Source of the DNA: a virus
Length of the DNA: 45,700 nucleotides
Direction: 5' to 3' (one strand)
IMG/VR virus record: IMGVR_UViG_3300043436_005124
Coordinates: 1-45,700 of that record
Under the pieces are notes generated by a model, which was not told the DNA's origin, searched no databases, and was given only the letters and a program-made list of their open reading frames with translations. Every line of letters starts with the position of its first letter. The first letter of the stretch is position 1. A program made the translations under genes and the position numbers. This document shows, piece by piece, positions 20,816-27,651 of the stretch.

Positions 20816-21557
20816 TAGGAGGATGCATTTCGTAAAACTTGGAGAGCCTTTCTCTAAATTTAAAGTAGTACTCACGCATTTCGCTTGAGTCCATTCTGAA
20901 GTGCTGAGGGGAGATTGAGACCTCATTTGAGATCCATATTCTACAAGTCACGGCCTTTACCTGCATTCTATCCCAAACTGCAACTGAATACGCTGCAACT
21001 TGATGCTTATAGTCTTCAATCCATTTTTCGTCCTTTGGCTTACGAGCCGTCTTGAAATCAACTATTGCGACATCGTTCGTTATTAGCTCTGATACGTTAT
21101 CCACAGTACCTGCGAATCCACCGTCTCTAGCGGTCCATAAGAATTTTTCCTGAGCAATCACTCGTTTAATTTCATCAAACGAATTTGACTTTATGAAGTT
21201 ATAGAAGAGCATTCCGCCAACTATTTTTGCTCTATTATCGAATTGATCTATTTCATCGTCTAGTCTTGCCAAGGACAAAGCGTCCTCGAGTCTGTCCTTG
21301 ACAGACATTGATTGGGGTAAATTAAGATAAATTTCGCACAGTCTATGCATGACTGTTCCACGATTAGCAGCGTCCTTACCTATTTGATCAGCTTTTTGGT
21401 GGCCGACTCTGTTTCGCCAAGCATCAAGTCCAGTCTTATCAGAAGTTTCACCCAGGACTGAGGTTACGCTTGGAAATGTTCCGAGTATCCCTGTCGAATC
21501 TGATACTTGATAATATCGGAAACCATTCATTACGACTCTCTTTATTGATTCTGCCAT
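20802..21557 (-). CDS. PD-(D/E)XK nuclease, RecB/Cas4-like, 251 aa
   Basis: The nuclease core is visible: E137 in VIAQEKFLW, GTVDNVSE (D153), VAIVDFKTARKP (D167, K169), and the YKHQVAAYSVAVW helix with Q187 (motif Q-x-x-x-Y). This matches the single-domain RecB-like nucleases found in many phages. The N-terminal part (PSVTSVLGETSDKTGLDAWR; RGTVMHRLCE) matches the family's usual opening. It probably trims or degrades DNA ends during replication, recombination or host DNA breakdown. It converges with and overlaps the 656-aa cargo gene by 14 bases. Confidence 0.85.
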   Translation of the reverse strand: MAESIKRVVMNGFRYYQVSDSTGILGTFPSVTSVLGETSDKTGLDAWRNRVGHQKADQIGKDAANRGTVMHRLCEIYLNLPQSMSVKDRLEDALSLARLDDEIDQFDNRAKIVGGMLFYNFIKSNSFDEIKRVIAQEKFLWTARDGGFAGTVDNVSELITNDVAIVDFKTARKPKDEKWIEDYKHQVAAYSVAVWDRMQVKAVTCRIWISNEVSISPQHFRMDSSEMREYYFKFRERLSKFYEMHPPIIIQ

Positions 21558-21560
21558 CGG

Positions 21561-21568
21561 ATAAATAA
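21561..21568 (+). promoter_or_regulatory. Late-promoter motif GGATAAATAACTTTAC
   Basis: 33 bases before the ATG at 21594. The same 16-base element with the same distance to the start codon occurs before the 26096 gene. Confidence 0.65.
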
Positions 21569-21593
21569 CTTTACAATATATTACACAAGAAAT

Positions 21594-21974
21594 ATGGAAA
21601 GTTTAAAAACGATCAAGACCTTTGATCAGTTTAATGAAGTTAATGAAAAAGGAGGCTTTTTTGACTGGTTGACCGGTAAGCGCGAAGAGGGCGAGGCCAA
21701 ACAAAAGACAGATTCTGGAAAACAGGCAATCGTTGATAATACGGTATCCGAGTTTTATAAAACACTAGAGGATTTCATTAAAGCTAATAAGTCAGTTCAA
21801 GTTCAAAAATTTGGAGAAATGCAGTACTCTAAAATGGTTGAAAACATACAAGCCGCTTTAACTTTCCTAGGATACTCGTTGCCTAATTGGGGAGTGGACG
21901 GTTACTTTGGGCCTGAGACCGCTGCTGCAATCAAGAAGTTCAATGAGGACACCAAAAAAGATAAAGGTATCTAA
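21594..21974 (+). CDS. Predicted prohead-targeted peptidoglycan-binding protein, 126 aa
   Basis: Leader MESLKTIKTFDQFNEVNE followed by KGGFFDWL, cleavage expected at FNE or VNE. The C-terminal half is a peptidoglycan-binding domain of the PG_binding_1 type: MVENIQAALTFLGYSLPNWG, then VDGYFGPETAAAIKKFNED, with the typical G-x-D-G-x-F-G-P-x-T-x-x-A-h-x-x-F signature. Its stop codon overlaps the next ATG (TAATG), so it is translated together with the wall hydrolase and may be its binding partner. Confidence 0.82.
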   Translation: MESLKTIKTFDQFNEVNEKGGFFDWLTGKREEGEAKQKTDSGKQAIVDNTVSEFYKTLEDFIKANKSVQVQKFGEMQYSKMVENIQAALTFLGYSLPNWGVDGYFGPETAAAIKKFNEDTKKDKGI

Positions 21975-23029
21975 TGGGAATAATTAAATCTTACATTGAC
22001 TTCAAAATGACAGTCTCTGAGGCATCTAACGCTGATGAGTTGAGAGATAAATTATCTACTCTTGGATATGCCGAAAAATCAAAAGAGATTAGTAGCGGAG
22101 GAGATATTACTGATGATATTCAGAGAATAGCTGAAGTAGTTTTAGCTGAATTCAAAAAGATTGCACCTGACGTAAAAGTCACGGTGACTGGCGGAAATGA
22201 CGCATTTCATCACAACCTATCTTACGTTAGCCGACACACTAAAGGTCAAGCGATTGATCTTACCATTAATCCCAACACAGCTGAGACTCGTCAGCAACTG
22301 ATATCGGTTTTAGATAGAGTATCAGATGGTACTCCAGGATTTAGTTACATTGACGAATATTCAAATCCAACTAAAGCTGCAACCGGCGGACACTTTCATT
22401 TGTCGTACGGTAGTAATCCAGAAAATCAAAGAACTGCGAACGCAAAAACTGATGATCCAATTGAGATTACTGGATTAACTGGAGCAGTAGCGACCGGATC
22501 AGCTGACTCTACCTCAGGTGTTATCATCGACTCTGACTTAATAGCTCGACTTATTAGTAAACTAAAGGAAAAGAATTTTTCAGAAAAGGATTTAGCTAAA
22601 TTCGCAAAGACTGATCAACGAGTTGAGTTAAGCAGTAAGGAGGATGAAGACTTTTACAAAGCAATTTTAAAAGGACTTGGTGCGAATGAAACTCCTGAAA
22701 AAATTAAATTTCTAAAGGCTTGGAGACAAGGAGAGGGAGGTAAGGCTACAAACAATCCTTTCAATACAACAAAAGACGTTCCAGGCGACGAAGATACTAA
22801 ATACAATTCAGTAGGGGTTAGAAATTATCCAGACAGGCAAACTGGTCTTAATGCAACACTAGACACCTTGAAGCTTCCATATTATAAAGAGCTAGTAGCG
22901 ATGCTTAAGGATGATAACGTCACAGCAGTTGAATTGGCGAATTCCAAGAACCTAGACACCTGGGGAACAGGAGAAATGGTTAGAAAAGTCTTAGCTGGCG
23001 GTAGAGTTAATCCACCTGCAATAGCTTAA
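21974..23029 (+). CDS. Predicted prohead-targeted two-domain cell-wall hydrolase (M15-like peptidase plus lysozyme-like), 351 aa
   Basis: Leader MGIIKSYIDFKMTVSE followed by ASNADEL. Residues 45-150 look like an M15/D-Ala-D-Ala-type zinc peptidase: NDAFHHNLSYVSRHTKGQAI then DL (H80, H88, D95) and GGHFHLSYG (H140, H142). Residues about 235-350 resemble a phage glucosaminidase/transglycosylase-like domain: AWRQGEGGKATNNPFNTTKD, then VGVRNYPDRQTGLNATLDTL. The enzyme should cut both peptide and glycan parts of peptidoglycan. Its leader predicts a place inside the head, unlike tail lysozymes. Confidence 0.8.
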   Translation: MGIIKSYIDFKMTVSEASNADELRDKLSTLGYAEKSKEISSGGDITDDIQRIAEVVLAEFKKIAPDVKVTVTGGNDAFHHNLSYVSRHTKGQAIDLTINPNTAETRQQLISVLDRVSDGTPGFSYIDEYSNPTKAATGGHFHLSYGSNPENQRTANAKTDDPIEITGLTGAVATGSADSTSGVIIDSDLIARLISKLKEKNFSEKDLAKFAKTDQRVELSSKEDEDFYKAILKGLGANETPEKIKFLKAWRQGEGGKATNNPFNTTKDVPGDEDTKYNSVGVRNYPDRQTGLNATLDTLKLPYYKELVAMLKDDNVTAVELANSKNLDTWGTGEMVRKVLAGGRVNPPAIA

Positions 23030-23369
23030 GATCGCTTACTGTCTTTGGAAATTTGATGACCTCATCAATCCATTCAAAACTATCAAGGTTAGAGGTCTTC
23101 ATCGATTCAAGCATACTTTCATATTCCATACCAGTTTCATAGTAGTTTGCAACGAACCACGCAATTCTTTCCTCATAAGTGAGTTCACGATTAGGATCTT
23201 CGCGATCGACTAAGTAATACTCTCGATTGGGCTGCTCATCAGCTCCTCCAATTTCAAGAGCGTGCTTGATCCATTCAGCATGACTTGTAACTTCACAAAT
23301 TGCTATTTTCGTATCTTGAGAAATTCCTCCAGTATCTGGATCAATATCTCTAAATCTAATTTCTATCAT
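23007..23369 (-). CDS. Hypothetical protein, 120 aa
   Basis: Begins MIEIRFRDIDPDTGGISQDT; an N-terminal beta-rich segment with TKIAICEVTSHAEWIKHALE precedes a charged helical C-terminus. No family recognised. It is the last gene of a leftward unit headed by the Fpg-type glycosylase and thymidylate synthase, and overlaps the 3' end of the wall hydrolase gene by 23 bases. Confidence 0.6.
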   Translation of the reverse strand: MIEIRFRDIDPDTGGISQDTKIAICEVTSHAEWIKHALEIGGADEQPNREYYLVDREDPNRELTYEERIAWFVANYYETGMEYESMLESMKTSNLDSFEWIDEVIKFPKTVSDLKLLQVD

Positions 23370-23372
23370 ATA

Positions 23373-24653
23373 TTAATTACTTAAAGGTGCTTTAATTGTT
23401 GGATGTGATTTGTAGTTCTCAATTACAAAATCGGCTGGGTCTAAATGGCTGACTTGGTTAATGTCAAAATCTTTCCAGAAAGCATCAGTCTTTTGAATTG
23501 CTAATTTAGGTAAATCGAATGGCTCACGTGTTCTGGTTGGGATTTCATAGTACTCGTAGTACTCTGACATGCCTCCGCCAAATGGCATCAGTTCACTAAC
23601 TGCGTGATTGTATTGCTCTTCGCCCATTGCAGTTTTCAATAAATCTGATCTTTCTTCAGGCTGGTATTTTCTACCGATCTGTTCTTTTGCTTGCTCAATG
23701 TGATTTAGGTACAAGTGAGTGTCTCCCAAGTTTCCAATCAATTCATCAGGAACCATATTAACTGCTTTAGCAATGATTTCCAATAACAATCCATAAGACG
23801 CAATATTGAATGGTAAACCTAAGAATGTGTCTACACTTCGTTGATTCCACATTAAAGAAATTGCTCTAGTTGGAATATTCCATTGATTAATTTCAGAATG
23901 CGATAGAGTTTCCGGTCCTCCTCCGTTGTAGATTTGATTAAACATTTCTTGACTGACTAATACTCTCCTCTCATTTAAACTCAACTCTCTTGTATAAACT
24001 TGAAACCCATAATGACAGGGTGGAAGTACCATTTGGTCTAATTCACCTACATTCCAAGCACTAACCATCAATCGTCTTGAATCGGGATTTGTTTTAAGGT
24101 CATTGATTAGATTTGAGATTTGGTCTATTTCTTTTACTAAATAAGAACTTATATTTCCTTCATAGTCTTTAGTCAATGGTTGACCGTTACCATTCCAACT
24201 TCTCCACTGCTTACCGTATATCGGTCCTAACTCACCCCACTTTTTAGCAAATTCATCATCAGCTTGAATCATAGCAATAAACTGTTCTTTTGTTGGTTTT
24301 CGGTATGTGGATTTACCATCCATTCTTGCAACAAGTAAAGATAGTCCTACTGAGTTGTCTTTTTCATAAGCCTTTTCATAGTTCTTATAAGCATCACCAT
24401 CCCAAATATGACAATTATTATCAACAAGGTATTTGATATTGGTATCACCTCGTAAAAACCATAACAATTCGGTTACGATTGATTTCCACGCCATTTTCTT
24501 GGTTGTAATCAACGGAAATCCCTCACTCATTTTATGTCTTATCTGTCTACCGAATACTGAAATGGTTCCAGTTCCTGTGCGGTCTCCTTTTTGTACACCA
24601 TTATCAAGAATGTCTTGTAATAGGTCCGTGTATGTTTTATCTAAATTATTCAT
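23373..24653 (-). CDS. thyA: Thymidylate synthase (ThyA) with two insertions, 426 aa
   Basis: Makes dTMP from dUMP using methylene-tetrahydrofolate. Conserved parts: DRTGTGTISVFGRQIRHKMS, the catalytic region TELLWFLRGDTNIKYLVDN, LGPIYGKQWRSW, catalytic C213 in LPPCHYGFQVY, and FNIASYGLLLEIIA with N283. The Asn at this place favours uracil rather than the cytosine substrate of dCMP hydroxymethylases. At 426 aa it is well above the usual 264; extra segments lie at about residues 93-140 and 222-262. I recall similar insertions in some flavobacterial ThyA, pointing to capture from such a host. Confidence 0.93.
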   Translation of the reverse strand: MNNLDKTYTDLLQDILDNGVQKGDRTGTGTISVFGRQIRHKMSEGFPLITTKKMAWKSIVTELLWFLRGDTNIKYLVDNNCHIWDGDAYKNYEKAYEKDNSVGLSLLVARMDGKSTYRKPTKEQFIAMIQADDEFAKKWGELGPIYGKQWRSWNGNGQPLTKDYEGNISSYLVKEIDQISNLINDLKTNPDSRRLMVSAWNVGELDQMVLPPCHYGFQVYTRELSLNERRVLVSQEMFNQIYNGGGPETLSHSEINQWNIPTRAISLMWNQRSVDTFLGLPFNIASYGLLLEIIAKAVNMVPDELIGNLGDTHLYLNHIEQAKEQIGRKYQPEERSDLLKTAMGEEQYNHAVSELMPFGGGMSEYYEYYEIPTRTREPFDLPKLAIQKTDAFWKDFDINQVSHLDPADFVIENYKSHPTIKAPLSN

Positions 24654-24882
24654 TATTTGTTAAAGCTTTAAGTGCCATCATTTTCAATTCTTCAATGTCC
24701 TTTTCTGTAGAGTTGAGAGCATTATAGCATTCAAACTCAACTCGATCAATGCCTGACTCCATTAGAGCGAGCACGTTATAGTCAGGCAGCTGCTCAGTAA
24801 GCATTTGGTAGTGTCTTAAATGCTTATCAGCTAGCGCTGGTGAATGTGGGAATCTTATTAAGAATATTGGTTTTACTTGCAT
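24646..24882 (-). CDS. Hypothetical protein, 78 aa
   Basis: Start at MQVKPIFLIRFPHSPALADK, just after the upstream stop; a longer frame would overlap that gene. Alpha/beta protein (VLALMESGIDRVEFECYNAL). It overlaps the thymidylate synthase start by 8 bases, so the two are translationally coupled. No family recognised. Confidence 0.6.
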   Translation of the reverse strand: MQVKPIFLIRFPHSPALADKHLRHYQMLTEQLPDYNVLALMESGIDRVEFECYNALNSTEKDIEELKMMALKALTNNE

Positions 24883-24887
24883 ATAGG

Positions 24888-25241
24888 TTAAAGAGATATT
24901 TCTCGCCAAGGACCTTCGTTCTTCCAAAATTCATAGGTGTCTCCGTCCTTTGGGCCATTGTCCTTTGGCTTGATTTGTTGAATTATTTTGTCAGCTTTAG
25001 CAGCCTCTCTGGATAAGATCAGATTCTTCCAATCTCGATCAATTCCTTCGATTACAGAATCATCGAAGTTTTTAGTGATTCCGGTCTGGTCAATCGTGAT
25101 CCATTTAGCGGAGTCCAGTACGAACCAGTTGTTACTGGTCGTTACTCCATATAGGAAAAGTGCCCGTGACTCAGAGAGTTCTCCATGATCGGAGACGAGT
25201 CTATCGAATACTAAATTACCAACGTCGATTATGTCCTGCAT
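24888..25241 (-). CDS. Hypothetical protein, 117 aa
   Basis: Begins MQDIIDVGNLVFDRLVSDHG, with beta-rich ALFLYGVTTSNNWFVLDSAK and a lysine-rich C-terminal helix and tail. No family recognised. A GTATAATA motif lies 3 bases upstream of the start and overlaps the end of the Fpg-type gene. Confidence 0.6.
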   Translation of the reverse strand: MQDIIDVGNLVFDRLVSDHGELSESRALFLYGVTTSNNWFVLDSAKWITIDQTGITKNFDDSVIEGIDRDWKNLILSREAAKADKIIQQIKPKDNGPKDGDTYEFWKNEGPWREISL

Positions 25242-25243
25242 TA

Positions 25244-25255
25244 CTTATTATACTA
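25244..25255 (-). promoter_or_regulatory. GTATAATA-type promoter candidate
   Basis: Leftward TAGTATAATAAG overlapping the stop of the glycosylase gene; TATAATA ends 4 bases before the next ATG. Confidence 0.45.
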
Positions 25256-26059
25256 TGATTGTAGTTCCGGAACCCAGTGAGTTGTGCGGCCATCCGGAGT
25301 TTCTTCCCTAACCACTTGATTGCCGAGCGGATCTTGTTTCTGTGCGTATACTTCAAACTCAAACGTGAAACTGCCGGATTCACCATTTACTTGTCGATAG
25401 TTTCTGATACTGGCTCCACCCTGTTGGTATGAAGCTCGCATGATCAGTTTTCCCCAATTCCAAAGTTGGCAAATCTCATCCTGCGTTAGGTCTTTTACAA
25501 GTCGATACGGCGATATTCTACAACGATACAGCATTTCGCATTTGATGTAGTTACCGACTCCAGCAAAGAGAGATTGGTCCATTAGCGCTTCAGCAACGGT
25601 TTTCTTTTGAGCCTTAGGTAGTTCAACTCGTCTAATAAAATCGTACATGCTTGAGGTCTGATCGTTCAACATGTCAAGTCCCAAGCTTGATAACTTCTTT
25701 GGCAATTCCTCAAGCTTTGTGAATTTTAAGGTTCCGAACCTACGCTGATCAACGAAATACAGCGAGGTACCGTCCTCAAATCCAATTCTAAAGTGACTGT
25801 GAGGTTGTTTATCGGTTGACCAATATCCGCTCATCCCCAGCGTTATCCAGAGACAGGTCTCGTCATTGAATTCCAACCAAATGAATTTGCCCTTAACTCC
25901 ACCACCGATCACACGAACGGGAACGTCAGGCTTTACTTCAAGGTCCGGAGCTCTTTTTAGGAATCTTCCTCCCAACACTTCAAATTGTGTAATTGTTCTG
26001 TTTTGAGAGAATTCCGAAATTCCTTCGTAAACTCTTCTACATTCTGGTCCTTCTGGCAT
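25253..26059 (-). CDS. Fpg/Nei-type DNA glycosylase/AP lyase with a zincless finger, 268 aa
   Basis: Start fixed by the N-terminal MPEGPECRRV; the catalytic proline must be residue 2 after Met removal and the next residue is Glu (P2, E3). The family helix-two-turn-helix follows (QSLFAGVGNYIKCEMLYRCR). The C-terminal finger QKQDPLGNQVVREETPDGRT followed by THWVPELQ keeps the beta-hairpin and Arg but has lost all four zinc-binding Cys, as in NEIL1-like 'zincless' enzymes. It should remove oxidised bases by beta-delta elimination. First gene of the leftward unit ending at 23007. Confidence 0.9.
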   Translation of the reverse strand: MPEGPECRRVYEGISEFSQNRTITQFEVLGGRFLKRAPDLEVKPDVPVRVIGGGVKGKFIWLEFNDETCLWITLGMSGYWSTDKQPHSHFRIGFEDGTSLYFVDQRRFGTLKFTKLEELPKKLSSLGLDMLNDQTSSMYDFIRRVELPKAQKKTVAEALMDQSLFAGVGNYIKCEMLYRCRISPYRLVKDLTQDEICQLWNWGKLIMRASYQQGGASIRNYRQVNGESGSFTFEFEVYAQKQDPLGNQVVREETPDGRTTHWVPELQS

Positions 26060-26062
26060 GGG

Positions 26063-26070
26063 ATAAATAA
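26063..26070 (+). promoter_or_regulatory. Late-promoter motif GGATAAATAACTTTAC
   Basis: 33 bases before the ATG at 26096; identical 16-base element to that at 21559-21574. Confidence 0.65.
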
Positions 26071-26095
26071 CTTTACTAAAATATACCAAAACTTA

Positions 26096-26536
26096 ATGAA
26101 GAATTACGTTGCACTATTTGAAAGCTTTGAAGAATCATTCGATGATTTTTACCAAAAACCTGATCCCAAGTCAGATAGATTTTATCATACTGTGTCAAAG
26201 GAGTTAATTGAACTCGCTAACCAGTACATGGAGAATCCAAGCAAAATTGACCAGTACTCTGAAAGGTACGCGACTCCGACTAGAATTAGGGATCTACAAG
26301 ACGATCTAATCGTTGAGATAAACGATACTGCTAGCGAGGACCTTGCACAGGAATTCGCGGACGAATCAGATTCGCTATTGCAGTCTTATGAAGTTTCAGA
26401 AATGAATAAAAAGGAGATGTTCGCAAAGGACAATGAGATTCCCGACAATGAAATGGTCGATAAGGAAGTACGTAGAGTGGAATATTCAAGACCTGGCAAG
26501 AAAATTACATTACGTCCAGCAAGAACTCAACGTTAA
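26096..26536 (+). CDS. Predicted prohead-targeted acidic protein, 146 aa
   Basis: Start at MKNYVALFESFEES, 26 bases after the late motif; a longer frame from 25985 is antisense to the glycosylase gene. The N-terminus fits the leader loosely (K-N-Y-V-A-L-F-E-S-F-E-E). The body is helical and acidic (SFDDFYQKPDPKSDRFYHTV; DLAQEFADESDSLLQSYEV) with a basic C-terminal tail (GKKITLRPARTQR). No family recognised. The leader call is weaker than for other members. Confidence 0.62.
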   Translation: MKNYVALFESFEESFDDFYQKPDPKSDRFYHTVSKELIELANQYMENPSKIDQYSERYATPTRIRDLQDDLIVEINDTASEDLAQEFADESDSLLQSYEVSEMNKKEMFAKDNEIPDNEMVDKEVRRVEYSRPGKKITLRPARTQR

Positions 26537-26541
26537 TTTCA

Positions 26542-26550
26542 AGTATAATA
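26542..26550 (+). promoter_or_regulatory. GTATAATA-type promoter candidate (rightward)
   Basis: AGTATAATA 17 bases before the ATG at 26567; the only clear rightward example. Confidence 0.4.
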
Positions 26551-26566
26551 GACAAATCCATAAAAT

Positions 26567-26764
26567 ATGTACTACTTAGCAAAATTAAGATTTGAGTCGG
26601 AAGACGACAACGGTAAAACCAAAAAGATTAGAGAACAGTACTTGGTCGAAGCAAGTTCAGTCGGTGAGGCTGAACAAAAATTGCTCAATCGATTCGGTGA
26701 AGGAATTTCGCCATGCCAACTTGAAGCAGTTCAAGAATCCAAGATACTCGGACTAATAGAATAA
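26567..26764 (+). CDS. DUF4494-like small phage protein, 65 aa
   Basis: MYYLAKLRFESEDDNGKTKK then IREQYLVEASSVGEAEQKLL: a beta-beta-alpha protein that matches in outline the DUF4494-type proteins of Bacteroidota genomes and phages (Y-h-h-K-h-x-y ... E-x-Y-L-V-x-A-x-S-x-x-E-A-E). Function unknown. It ends at a strong terminator. Confidence 0.65.
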   Translation: MYYLAKLRFESEDDNGKTKKIREQYLVEASSVGEAEQKLLNRFGEGISPCQLEAVQESKILGLIE

Positions 26765-26765
26765 A

Positions 26766-26793
26766 GAAAAGGGAGCTAAATGCTCCCTTTTTT
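26766..26793. terminator. Bidirectional intrinsic terminator
   Basis: AAAAGGGAGC-TAAAT-GCTCCCTTTTTT between converging genes; overlaps the stop of the 26792 gene. Confidence 0.85.
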
Positions 26794-27049
26794 ATTGTTC
26801 AGAGGTTTGTAATAGTTGAACGATTTTAGCCTGGTCTTCAATAGATATCAGGATAGAATCAAAGTCTCCATATCTGGACCTGTATCCAAATGCATATTTT
26901 AAGCCAATCCACAACCTCCAAAAAAAACCTGGAGTCGGGCTTAGGTGAATTTCCAACCAAACGTCTTGGTCCTTAGTGTCTTTAATTATAATGAACTGGT
27001 GTTCTGGACTGTGACAGTCGCATAGAACCACGTGTTTTTCTAAACTCAT
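26792..27049 (-). CDS. Small conserved-type phage protein, 85 aa
   Basis: Start at MSLEKHVVLCDCHSPEHQFI, overlapping the upstream stop by 4 bases. It carries C-D-C-H-S-x-E-H followed by WLEIHLSPTPGFFWRLWIGL and KYAFGYRSRYGDFDSILI, a pattern I recognise from small proteins of many phages (C-x-C-x-S-x-E-H ... FFxRLWxGLKYxFGYxSRYGxFD). Function not known. It is the last gene of a three-gene leftward unit. Confidence 0.72.
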   Translation of the reverse strand: MSLEKHVVLCDCHSPEHQFIIIKDTKDQDVWLEIHLSPTPGFFWRLWIGLKYAFGYRSRYGDFDSILISIEDQAKIVQLLQTSEQ

Positions 27050-27333
27050 CTTTTTACTGGTATTTTTTGAATTATTGCCATTTTGCCAACTGGTGACCAC
27101 TGTGCCTCTTCGAAGTGTTCAAACTGCTTTGAGTCCCAGATAAAAACTCTTCCCATCTTATTCATTACGCCTAGGGCTGCTCGTTCAGACAGGTTGGGAA
27201 AAGTGATTCCTTGTTCAAACTGTGCGATCTTAAATGCTCCACGAAAGGTCGCAGCAACACAGATAGGTGATTCGGATTCTCCGTTTCTGGCAATTATTAG
27301 ATGAACGTTTTTCGCTCTAGTTGGACTCGGCAT
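27046..27333 (-). CDS. Hypothetical protein, 95 aa
   Basis: Begins MPSPTRAKNVHLIIARNGES; contains beta-rich ICVAATFRGAFKIAQFEQG and GRVFIWDSKQFEHFEEAQW. No family recognised. It overlaps both neighbours in a tight leftward unit. Confidence 0.6.
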   Translation of the reverse strand: MPSPTRAKNVHLIIARNGESESPICVAATFRGAFKIAQFEQGITFPNLSERAALGVMNKMGRVFIWDSKQFEHFEEAQWSPVGKMAIIQKIPVKR

Positions 27334-27550
27334 TGAAGTGCTCTGGAAATTTTTGAGTTAGGGCCTCAAGTACAGATTCATCAGATTCATTTTGACTGAC
27401 CATATCGTGGGCCAGATCGAACATGTCGACGCTGACTGGATTGCCGATTATTGCATCAATCTTTCTGGAGACCGTGTACTTTGGACCGTTCTTTTTCATT
27501 AAATCAGCTAGCGCCTTGGGTTCTGGTACGTAATACTTATTAAAGCTCAT
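27317..27550 (-). CDS. Hypothetical protein, 77 aa
   Basis: MSFNKYYVPEPKALADLMKK then NGPKYTVSRKIDAIIGNPVS; helical, polar, no family recognised. It is the first gene of the leftward unit and has a GTATAATA motif close to its start. Confidence 0.6.
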   Translation of the reverse strand: MSFNKYYVPEPKALADLMKKNGPKYTVSRKIDAIIGNPVSVDMFDLAHDMVSQNESDESVLEALTQKFPEHFNAESN

Positions 27551-27570
27551 ACCATTATTATACTAAATTC
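27551..27570 (-). promoter_or_regulatory. GTATAATA-type promoter candidate
   Basis: Leftward GAATTTAGTATAATAATGGT immediately before the ATG at 27550. Confidence 0.45.
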
Positions 27571-27622
27571 TAGGAAAAGGATTATAGATCTAGTATTTTA
27601 ACTAGGATTCAAGCAGTCTAGA

Positions 27623-27630
27623 ATAAATAA
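27623..27630 (+). promoter_or_regulatory. Late-promoter motif GAATAAATAAC
   Basis: 29 bases before the ATG of the 390-aa lectin-like virion protein. Confidence 0.6.
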
Positions 27631-27651
27631 CCTAAAATATTCTTATAACAA

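Noticed and set aside
20812-20880. TATAATAGGAGGATG, a perfect Shine-Dalgarno plus ATG, rightward
   Set aside because: It opens only a 21-codon frame antisense to the end of the nuclease gene, and most real genes here lack a Shine-Dalgarno; taken as chance.
23373-24653. dCMP hydroxymethylase instead of thymidylate synthase
   Set aside because: The residue that is Asp in dCMP hydroxymethylases is Asn here (N283 in FNIASY), favouring a uracil substrate.
25985-26095. Upstream start for the 26096 cargo gene
   Set aside because: The extension is antisense to the Fpg-type gene and would hide the leader and the late-promoter motif.
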